Assembly (NCBI GenBank): GCA_965248075.1
Contig: CBDFIL010000003.1
Span: forward strand, 1,364,001-1,428,000
Direction: 5' to 3'
Length of the DNA stretch: 64,000 nucleotides
Source of the DNA: VXNE01 sp965248075
GTDB taxonomy: Bacteria > Pseudomonadota > Gammaproteobacteria > Pseudomonadales > Azotimanducaceae
The first letter of the stretch is position 1; each line of letters begins with the position of its first letter. The notes beneath the pieces were generated by a model, which had not been told where the DNA came from, made no database searches, and saw only the letters and a list, made by a program, of their open reading frames with translations. The position numbers were made by a program, and so were the translations under genes. Shown here one piece after another: positions 50,807 through 58,148 of this stretch.

Positions 50807-51727
50807 ATGGAGAGACCCGCCAACCCGCGGCGGCGCCGCATCTCGGCACGCACCAAGCTCGCCTTCTCGTCGGGTTCCCTCGAGCAGGCCATGGTCGGGG
50901 CGGCCGGGGTGGCCACCATGATCTACTACAACCAGGTGCTCGGCGTCTCTCCGGCGCTCTGCGGTACGGCCTTCCTGATCGCCAGCGTCGTCGATGCCGT
51001 CTCGGACCCCCTGGTCGGGGCCCTGTCGGACAGCGTCCGCACCCGCTGGGGCCGACGGCACCCCTTCATGTTCCTGTCCGCGTTCCCCCTGGCCGACGTA
51101 CACCTTCGTCCATGCCTTCGACTTCTCGACCGAGCAGATCGCCCTCCGCGACATCGTGCGCGTGCCCGGCGTCCTCGTGGTGGTCGTGGTGGCAGCGTGC
51201 TGACGCGGCTCATGGACAAGAAGAACACCGTCATCTCGATGATCGCGGTCACCGCGTTCCTCATCGGCCTGCCGTACTGCCTGCGCCTGCTCGGACGGTT
51301 CCCGGAGAACGGCAGCATCTGGCTGCTCGTGGCGTTCTTCGGGATCTGGGGCATCGGCTTCATCACGCTGCCGGTCGTGCCGGTGGTGATCGACTCGCAA
51401 CTCGTCGACGTGGCGGACGAGCACGAGTTGAACACGGGCAACCGGGCGGAGGGCGTGATCTTCGCCGTGCGTACCTTCGCGATCAAGCTGACCCAGGGGC
51501 TGGGTGGGCTGATCGCCGGCTTCGGCCTCGAGATCATCGGGTTCCCGCAGGATGCCGCGATGCAGGGGGTATCACCCGAAGTCATCGACGGGCTGCTGTT
51601 CATGATGGGGCCGCTGTACTACATCATCGTCTACGGAGGGCTCGGCTTCGCGTTCATGTACCGCATCGACAAGACCCGGCACGAGGAAATTCTGCAGGCG
51701 CTCGAAGCGCGGCGGGCGAGCAGCTGA
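50807..51727 (+). pseudogene. GPH-family (MelB-like) sugar/cation symporter, internally deleted and frameshifted
   Basis: The start MERPANPRRRRISARTKLAFSS, then VATMIYYNQVLGVSP and DPLVGALSDSVRTRWGRRHPFMF, is typical of GPH symporters. The sequence then breaks down at about 51095. A piece reading YTFVHAFDFSTEQIALRD appears in another frame. From about 51200 the first frame resumes with LTRLMDKKNTVISMIAV and continues through six or so helices to the end. A normal member has about 450 residues, whereas here only about 300 would be made, with a scrambled middle lacking several helices. I therefore call it a pseudogene; a sequencing error could explain the frameshift but not the missing helices. 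Confidence 0.7.
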
Positions 51728-51820
51728 CGCGTACCACCCTCGGGTGTAGGGCCCGGCCCCATGCGCCCGGGCCCGGGAACGCAACGGCCCATGGAACGCG
51801 AGGCGGCCCGCGGGGCCTTG

Positions 51821-52255
51821 TCAGGCGGTCTGGTGCGCCAGCGCGTCGTGGAGCCCGGCGAGAAAGGGCACCGACCCCATGCCCTGACCTTCCCCCTCGC
51901 GCTTCATCCTGCCTTGCGCCGTAGCCTCTTGCACCACCTTCTGCGCGGCCGCGGTGCCTTCGGGATTGCCCTCGAAGACGGTCCGCGCCAGCGGGACCAC
52001 CGTTTCGTAGTCCGCCGTGATCGTCAGGTCTGCATCTGCAAGCACGCCGTGAAACACTTCCACTTCGCCGCCACTGATGCGACAATTCCAGCCCGTGGCG
52101 CTGTCGGCCTCGGTCGCGATGTCATCAGGTGCGTCTGTAAACTTCTCACAGAAGGTCATTTCGATGCCGCTGAGATCGTTTTCGGCGCATTGTGCGACGA
52201 TGTAGTCGCGTGCGACGCCCACCCAGGCAGCGCTGCAAAACCGGTGTTTCTCCAC
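51821..52255 (-). CDS. SCP2-like sterol-binding-domain protein
   Basis: A 144-residue protein. The central part (WNCRISGGEVEVFHGVLADADLTITADYETVVPLARTVFEGN) follows the SCP2 sterol-carrier fold pattern of beta strands followed by a hydrophobic-pocket helix. SCP2-like domains bind fatty acyl-CoAs, sterols or other lipids. The start is a GTG at 52255 with AAGGAGAA 5 nt upstream. It is divergent from a TetR regulator gene, with only 40 nt between the two starts, so the regulator very likely controls it. Whether the ligand is a steroid is unknown, but that would fit the catabolic content of the window. Confidence 0.7.
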   Translation of the reverse strand: MEKHRFCSAAWVGVARDYIVAQCAENDLSGIEMTFCEKFTDAPDDIATEADSATGWNCRISGGEVEVFHGVLADADLTITADYETVVPLARTVFEGNPEGTAAAQKVVQEATAQGRMKREGEGQGMGSVPFLAGLHDALAHQTA

Positions 52256-52295
52256 AACGTTTCTCCTTCTCCCCTACCAACACGACCAATCTATT

Positions 52296-52973
52296 ATGTC
52301 CGCAAAAGCAGAAGCCGCTCAGGTTCAGTATCCATTGCGAGAGCGTCGCAAGCAGCGTACTCGCGCCGCCCTGATCGATGCCGCGTACGGGTTGTTCTCC
52401 ACCAAGGGTTATGACGACACGACCCTCGAGGAAGTCGCCGATGAGGCCGGCCTGCACGTGCAGACGCTGTATCGGCACTTCCCCTCCAAGCCGGATCTCG
52501 CGATCGCCGTCGACCGCAACCAGATCGAGCACTTCCGTGCCGCCATCGACGATCCGCAACGCACCGGAACCACCTTCGAGTTCTGGCGCGAGGCCATCAT
52601 CCGTAACGCTGCCGAACTCGAGGCACAGACCCGCGGGCTGGAACATTACCGCGAACTCGTGCGGCAAACGGACCGCTCGCCATCGGTCGCCCTGCGGCTG
52701 CATACGATCATGGACGAGTACGAAGACCTGCTCACGACATCACTCGTCGTGGATTTCGGGATGGACCCCGACCGCGACCGTCTGCCGAGACTCGTCGCCT
52801 GCATGCTGGTCGGCGGTAACCGGGACGTCGTCCGTCGCTATGCGGAGACCGGCGATTTCGATCTCGCGGAAGAGTGCGTCGAAGTCGCCAATTCCGTCGC
52901 ACTGATGTTCGAGCAGTACGTCGTCAACACGAAGAGTCGCTCGCCCGCGCAGTCCAACGCGGCCGGCGCGTAA
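52296..52973 (+). CDS. TetR-family transcriptional regulator
   Basis: A 225-residue regulator. The DNA-binding head is clear: RTRAALIDAAYGLFSTKGYDDTTLEEVADEAGLHVQTLYRHFPSKPDLA (about residues 21-72, given in two overlapping helices). The rest is an all-helical sensor domain with no known ligand. Its gene is divergent from the SCP2-like gene across a 40-nt gap that must contain both promoters and any operator. The downstream DUF924 gene starts 38 nt after its stop and could be co-transcribed. Confidence 0.88.
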   Translation: MSAKAEAAQVQYPLRERRKQRTRAALIDAAYGLFSTKGYDDTTLEEVADEAGLHVQTLYRHFPSKPDLAIAVDRNQIEHFRAAIDDPQRTGTTFEFWREAIIRNAAELEAQTRGLEHYRELVRQTDRSPSVALRLHTIMDEYEDLLTTSLVVDFGMDPDRDRLPRLVACMLVGGNRDVVRRYAETGDFDLAEECVEVANSVALMFEQYVVNTKSRSPAQSNAAGA

Positions 52974-53011
52974 CCTCGCAGGGGACAGGGCCCAGCCCGG
53001 CGCCCGCCCCA

Positions 53012-53641
53012 ATGACCCGCGAGTGCACAACGGGCCTCGATGACGCCGCTTGCGCCGGCGTCCTGCGCTTCTGGTTCGACGAAGCCTGGAACGACCCGGA
53101 GGCCGCCCTGGCCAGATCCTCCTTCTGGTACGGCGGCGCAGCAACCCTGGACGACACGATCCGGCAACGCTTCGGGCGGGAACTCGACCTGGCGTCCACC
53201 GGTGCACTGCGGCCCTGGGAAGAGACGGCGACCGGTGCCCTTGCCGTCGTGGTGCTGCTCGACCAGTTCTCCCGCCACTGCCATCGCGGCACGCCGCAGG
53301 CTTTCGCGAACGATCCGCTGGCTCTCGCCGTCGCCAAGCGCGCCGTGGCCGCCGGCCTCGCAACGTCGTTGCCGCCCCCGGGGCACGTGTTCCTGCTCCA
53401 CCCCTTCCACCACAGCGAAGTCCTGGCCGAGCAGGAACGCTACGTCGCCGCGATCGACGCACTCGCCCGCACGGTCCCGCCGGCGTGGCGGGAGTTCGTG
53501 CAGGGTTGCGTGCGCTACGCCGTCCACCACCGGGACGTCATCGCACGGTTCGGTCGTTTCCCGCATCGCAACGACGTGCTGGGTCGATCGAGTACCGAGG
53601 CCGAGCGCAAGCACCTCGAACGGCCCGACGGCCTAAGCTGA
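53012..53641 (+). CDS. DUF924-family protein
   Basis: A 209-residue all-helical protein with the DUF924 hallmarks: VLRFWFDEAW near the N-terminus, FWYGGAATLDDTIRQRFG, VVLLDQFSRHCHRGTPQAFANDPLAL, and FLLHPFHHSEVLAEQE. The family is widespread in bacteria and eukaryotes and resembles TPR-like folds; its biochemical function is not established. The start at ATG 53012 fits the domain boundary. It follows a TetR gene in the same direction. The 158 nt after it (53642-53799) hold no gene. Confidence 0.85.
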   Translation: MTRECTTGLDDAACAGVLRFWFDEAWNDPEAALARSSFWYGGAATLDDTIRQRFGRELDLASTGALRPWEETATGALAVVVLLDQFSRHCHRGTPQAFANDPLALAVAKRAVAAGLATSLPPPGHVFLLHPFHHSEVLAEQERYVAAIDALARTVPPAWREFVQGCVRYAVHHRDVIARFGRFPHRNDVLGRSSTEAERKHLERPDGLS

Positions 53642-53799
53642 CGTCGCTTCCGGCCTACCCGGCGGCCGATAGCCGTGCTTCATGTCCCGTGCCCGCGGCT
53701 CCATTTCGTGTATCTTTGACTGACCCGTCGAACGGGAGGCAGCGGCGCAGGGATCGGACCAGACGGAAGGGATCGGACCGGGCAGCCGCTCACGGACAC

Positions 53800-54174
53800 A
53801 TGCTCTGGGTCGTCGACAAGAAGGTGATCCGGCACACGATCGATGTCGGCGCGGGACTGGTGGAAGTGCCCATCCGGATTCGCTTCGAGTACTGTCTGCG
53901 TGAAGAGCGGTTCGTCGACGGAACGCTCACGCGGGACTTCCTGTACAACCGGCCGGAGTTGCTGCGTCGGTTCCCGGAGCTGCAACCCGGCGTCGTCGAC
54001 GCCGACATCGAGCGCGCCGTGAACCGGACGATCGTGGAACACCTCAAGTTCTCTGGGTATGCCCAGGGGGACGTGGCGCTCTTCGCGAGCGATGTCGAAC
54101 AGCGGAAGGAGGACGAGCCCAAGGAGGCACCGACACCGGTGATCATCCTGCCCGGGTCACGCAGGGAGGAGTAA
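53800..54174 (+). CDS. Small conserved-looking protein of unknown function
   Basis: A 124-residue protein that I do not recognise. It begins MLWVVDKKVIRHTIDVGAG, shows alternating hydrophobic strands (VEVPIRIRFEYCL), a region LLRRFPELQPGVVDADIERAV, and an acidic, Pro-rich tail (QRKEDEPKEAPTPVIILPG). There is no signal peptide or membrane segment. The ATG at 53800 lacks a good ribosome site, so the start is uncertain. Its last base overlaps the start of the methyltransferase gene (TAATG), which strongly suggests that it is real and translated together with it. It may be an accessory of the methyltransferase or carboxylase. Confidence 0.6.
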   Translation: MLWVVDKKVIRHTIDVGAGLVEVPIRIRFEYCLREERFVDGTLTRDFLYNRPELLRRFPELQPGVVDADIERAVNRTIVEHLKFSGYAQGDVALFASDVEQRKEDEPKEAPTPVIILPGSRREE

Positions 54175-54797
54175 TGGGACTCTATGCCAAGTACGTTTTG
54201 CCGCGCCTGATCGACTGCGCGTGCGCCCAGGGACCGATGGCCAAGGTGCGTGCCGCGTACGTCTCCCGGGCGCGCGGTCGCGTGCTCGAGATCGGCTTCG
54301 GCACCGGACACAACCTCGATCACTACGCGACCGGCAAGGACGCGCCGGAGTCCGTGTACGCCGTGGAGCCGGCCGTGGACATCGCCGAGCGCGCGCGCGA
54401 GCGCATCGCCGCCACCCCCATCCCCGTCGAGGTGGCAAACGCCTCCGCCGAGGACATTCCCGCCGAGGACGGAACCTTCGACACGATCGTCTCGACCTGG
54501 ACGCTGTGCTCCGTACCCAACGTCTACCGCGCGCTGGCCGAACTGCGCCGTGTGCTGAAGCCGCGGGGCCAACTCATCTTCGCCGAGCACGGGGCCAGCC
54601 CCGACGCGTCGATCCACCGCTGGCAACGGCGGATCGAACCAGCCTGGAAGACCATCAGCGGCGGCTGTCACCTGGCACGTAGCGCCGACATCCTGATCAC
54701 GAACGCAGGTTTCCGCATCGACGAGCTGGAGACCAGCTACCTGCCCGGACCGAAAATTGCCACCTTTACCTATCGGGGGGTGGCCGCTCCGAGGTGA
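54174..54797 (+). CDS. Class I SAM-dependent methyltransferase (Methyltransf_11 type)
   Basis: A 207-residue methyltransferase. Motif I is VLEIGFGTGHNLDHY (residues 37-51), the acidic motif II strand is VYAVEPAVDI, and later motifs are FDTIVSTWTLCSV and LKPRGQLIFAEHG. This is the UbiE/phosphatidylethanolamine-methyltransferase-like group acting on small molecules or lipids. GGGAGGAG precedes the ATG, which overlaps the previous stop; its own stop overlaps the GTG start of the carboxylase (GTGA). The three genes therefore make one coupled unit. The substrate is unknown. Confidence 0.88.
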   Translation: MGLYAKYVLPRLIDCACAQGPMAKVRAAYVSRARGRVLEIGFGTGHNLDHYATGKDAPESVYAVEPAVDIAERARERIAATPIPVEVANASAEDIPAEDGTFDTIVSTWTLCSVPNVYRALAELRRVLKPRGQLIFAEHGASPDASIHRWQRRIEPAWKTISGGCHLARSADILITNAGFRIDELETSYLPGPKIATFTYRGVAAPR

Positions 54798-57700
54798 TTG
54801 CCCGCGTCCTGGTAGCGAACCGCGGCGAGATCGCGGTCCGCGTGCTCCGTGCAGCCGCCGAGTACGGCGCATCGAGCGTCGCCGTCTACTCGAGCGAAGA
54901 CGCCGCATCCCTGCATGTGCGCGTCGCCGACGACGCGGTCCCGCTCGGAAGCTCTGGCGGCCCCGCGTATCTCGATGGCGGCCGGCTGATCGACATCGCA
55001 CGCGACACCGGTTGCGACGCAGTCCATCCCGGCTACGGCTTCCTGAGCGAGAACGCCACCTTCGCCGCGGCCTGCGCGGACGCCGGCCTCATCTTCGTCG
55101 GGCCCGGCGAGGACCACCTCGCCCTGTTCGGCGACAAGGCCGCCGCGCGGCGCGCCGCCACCGCAGCCGGCGTGGCGGTGCTCCCCGGCACCGACGGCGC
55201 CACGGACCTCGAAACCGCCCGCGCGTTCTTCGAGACGCACGGAGCGCTCATGGTCAAGGCCGTGGCCGGTGGTGGCGGGCGTGGAATCCGCGCGGTCACG
55301 GCGGCCGACAGGCTCCCGGCCGCCTTCGAGCGCTGCCGCTCCGAAGCGAGCGCCGCGTTCGGCAACGGCGACCTGTACGTCGAGAAACTGCTGCCCCGCG
55401 CCCGCCACATCGAAGTACAGGTACTCGGCGACGGCGCCCGGGCGGTCCATCTCGGCGAGCGCGACTGCAGTATTCAGCGCCGCAACCAGAAACTCGTCGA
55501 GTTCGCACCCGCTCCATGGCTGCCGGACAACCTGCGCGAACGCATCTGCAATGCTGCGGTCCGATTGGCCGAAAGCGTCGGGTACCGCAACGCAGGCACG
55601 TTCGAGTTCCTTCTCGACTGCGACCCACTGCGTCCGGACTCCCCGTTTGCATTCATGGAAGCGAACGCCCGCCTGCAGGTGGAACACACCGTGACCGAGG
55701 AAGTCACCGGCGTCGACATCGTCCTCGCGCAGCTCGACATCGCCGCCGGACGCTCGCTCGCCGACCTCGGCCTCGCGCAACCGCCGCGGGCGCACGGCCA
55801 CGCGGTGCAGGTGCGCGTCAACATGGAGCGCATGACGGAAGACGGCAGCGTCCTGCCGTCGCGCGGGACGCTGACCGCATTCGAGCCGCCGACCGGTCCG
55901 GGCATCCGTGTCGATACCTTCGGCTATACCGGTTATGCGACCACGCCGAGCTTCGACTCGCTGCTCGCCAAACTCATCGCGACGCGCCGTAGCGGTACGG
56001 TCGAGGAGACGGTCGCCAAGGCCTACCGCGCACTCTGCGCGTTCCGCATCGAGGGCGTCGCCACCAACATCGGGATGCTGCAGAACCTCCTGCACGCACC
56101 CGAGATGCGCCACGGCGACCTCCATACCCGCCTGGTGGACGACCGTCTGGCCGAACTCGTGACTCCGGCGGACCATCCGCGCCTCTTCCACGAGGAGGAA
56201 CCGACGCCGACACCCGGCTTGGCGGGCGCCCGCGTCGACCCGAACGACCCCCTCGCCGTGCTCGCATACGGACAGGACGCAGCACGGCGGACGCCCGCGG
56301 AGGATGGCGTTCCGCAGACGGCCCAGGACGGTACGACGCCCGTCCCGGCGCCGCTCCAGGGTACGGTGGTCTCGATCGACGCAGGCGCGGGCACCGCCAT
56401 CGCCGCCGGTCAGCAACTCCTCGTCATGGAATCCATGAAAATGGAGCACGAGGTGCGTTCTCCCGTCCGCGGCGTGGTGACCCGGTTCACGGTCGCTCCG
56501 GGCGACACCGTGCATGCCGGCCACGCGCTGGCGTTCATCGAGGAAGGCGAGGTCGACGGTGCGGCGACGGCCGTGGAAGAAGCGGTCGACCTCGATGCCA
56601 TCCGGCCCGACCTCGCCGAAGTCGTGCAACGGCACGACCGCACGCGGGATGCCGAGCGGCCGGCCGCCGTCGCGAGACGCCGGGCGAAGGACCACCGCAC
56701 CATCCGCGAGAACGTCGAGGACCTTTGCGACGCGGGGACCTTGGTCGAGTACGGCCCTCTCGTCGTCGCCGCGCAGCGGCGCCGCAGGAGCCTCGAGGAT
56801 CTGATCGCCAACACCCCGGCCGACGGCATGATTACCGGTGTCGGCTCCATCAACGGCGCGCTGTTCGACGATCCCGCCAACCGATGCGCCGTATTCGCCT
56901 ACGACTACACGGTCCTCGCCGGCACACAGGGCGCGCAGAACCACCGCAAGACGGACCGCCTGATCGACGTGGCCGAAGCCGGGCAGATGCCCGTCGTGCT
57001 CTTCGCCGAGGGCGGCGGCGGCCGCCCCGGCGACACGGACATGGTCGGCAGCGGCGGCGGGCGCACGTTCTCGCGTTTCGCCCAGCTCTCGGCGCTGGTA
57101 CCCATGATCGGGATCGTGTCCGGGCGGTGCTTTGCCGGCAACGCATCCCTGCTCGGGTGCTGCGACGTCATCATCGCGACGGCCGACACCAATCTCGGCA
57201 TGGGCGGGCCGGCGATGATCGAGGGCGGGGGCCTTGGCGTGTTCGCCCCGGAAGACATCGGGCCGATGGCCGTGCAGCGCGCCAACGGCGTGGTCGATCT
57301 GGCCGTGGCGGACGAGGCGGCAGCCGTGGCGGCCGCCAAGCGCTACCTGGCGTACTTCCAGGGGCCGCTCGCCGACTGGAGTGCGCCGGACCAGCGACGC
57401 ATGCGGCGCATCGTGCCCGAGAACCGGCTGCGCGTGTACGACATCCGCGATGTCGTCGAGACGCTGGCGGATACCGGTTCCGTCCTGGAACTGCGGCGCG
57501 ACTTCGGGCACGGCATGGTGACGGCACTGGCGCGCATCGAAGGTCGGCCCGTGGGCGTGATCGCCAATAACCCGACGCATCTCGGCGGCGCCATCGACTC
57601 CGACGGCGCCGACAAGGGCGCGCGCTTCATGCAACTCTGCGACGCCTTCGACCTGCCCATCGTGTACCTGTGCGACACTCCGGGCATCATGGTCGGGCCC

Positions 57701-58147
57701 GCGGTCGAGCACACCGCCCTCGTGCGCCATTCCAGCCGCATGTTCATCACGGGCGCCAACCTGTCCGTCCCGTTCTTCACCGTCATCGTGCGCAAGGCCT
57801 ACGGCCTCGGTGCGATCGCGATGGCCGGGGGCTCGTACAAGGCCTCGTTGTTCTCCGTCGCCTGGCCCACCGGCGAGTTCGGCGGCATGGGCCTCGAAGG
57901 ATCGGTCAAGCTCGGTTTTCGCAAGGACCTCGAAGCCATCGAGGACGCCGAAGAACGGCTGCGGACTTACGCAGCGATGGTCGCGCGGGCCTACGAGCAG
58001 GGCAAGGCCCTGAACCAGGCTTCCCACTTCGGCATCGACGACACCATCGACCCCGCCGACACCCGCTGGTGGGTGGCCAGCCTCCTCGCCTCCATCCGCA
58101 CCCGGCCCCGCACCGGCAAGAAGCGTCCGGCGATCGACGCATGGTGA
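54794..58147 (+). CDS. Single-chain biotin-dependent acyl-CoA carboxylase (BC-BCCP-CT fusion)
   Basis: A 1117-residue fusion of all three parts of an acyl-CoA carboxylase. Biotin carboxylase occupies about 1-450 (VLVANRGEIAVRV, KAVAGGGGRGI, EANARLQVEHTVTEE). The biotin carrier is at about 515-585 with ESMKMEH, so the biotinyl lysine is K549. The carboxyltransferase occupies about 600-1117 (GGGGRPGDTD, SGRCFAGNASLLGCCD, TPGIMVGPAVEHTALVRHSSRMF). This order matches the single-chain long-chain acyl-CoA carboxylases, which are broad-specificity enzymes, rather than the two-subunit housekeeping ACC. The start is a GTG overlapping the methyltransferase stop. The next gene encodes a double CoA-transferase. 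An unusual CoA ester, perhaps from the catabolic pathways here, is a likely substrate. Confidence 0.92.
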   Translation: MIARVLVANRGEIAVRVLRAAAEYGASSVAVYSSEDAASLHVRVADDAVPLGSSGGPAYLDGGRLIDIARDTGCDAVHPGYGFLSENATFAAACADAGLIFVGPGEDHLALFGDKAAARRAATAAGVAVLPGTDGATDLETARAFFETHGALMVKAVAGGGGRGIRAVTAADRLPAAFERCRSEASAAFGNGDLYVEKLLPRARHIEVQVLGDGARAVHLGERDCSIQRRNQKLVEFAPAPWLPDNLRERICNAAVRLAESVGYRNAGTFEFLLDCDPLRPDSPFAFMEANARLQVEHTVTEEVTGVDIVLAQLDIAAGRSLADLGLAQPPRAHGHAVQVRVNMERMTEDGSVLPSRGTLTAFEPPTGPGIRVDTFGYTGYATTPSFDSLLAKLIATRRSGTVEETVAKAYRALCAFRIEGVATNIGMLQNLLHAPEMRHGDLHTRLVDDRLAELVTPADHPRLFHEEEPTPTPGLAGARVDPNDPLAVLAYGQDAARRTPAEDGVPQTAQDGTTPVPAPLQGTVVSIDAGAGTAIAAGQQLLVMESMKMEHEVRSPVRGVVTRFTVAPGDTVHAGHALAFIEEGEVDGAATAVEEAVDLDAIRPDLAEVVQRHDRTRDAERPAAVARRRAKDHRTIRENVEDLCDAGTLVEYGPLVVAAQRRRRSLEDLIANTPADGMITGVGSINGALFDDPANRCAVFAYDYTVLAGTQGAQNHRKTDRLIDVAEAGQMPVVLFAEGGGGRPGDTDMVGSGGGRTFSRFAQLSALVPMIGIVSGRCFAGNASLLGCCDVIIATADTNLGMGGPAMIEGGGLGVFAPEDIGPMAVQRANGVVDLAVADEAAAVAAAKRYLAYFQGPLADWSAPDQRRMRRIVPENRLRVYDIRDVVETLADTGSVLELRRDFGHGMVTALARIEGRPVGVIANNPTHLGGAIDSDGADKGARFMQLCDAFDLPIVYLCDTPGIMVGPAVEHTALVRHSSRMFITGANLSVPFFTVIVRKAYGLGAIAMAGGSYKASLFSVAWPTGEFGGMGLEGSVKLGFRKDLEAIEDAEERLRTYAAMVARAYEQGKALNQASHFGIDDTIDPADTRWWVASLLASIRTRPRTGKKRPAIDAW

Positions 58148-58148
58148 C

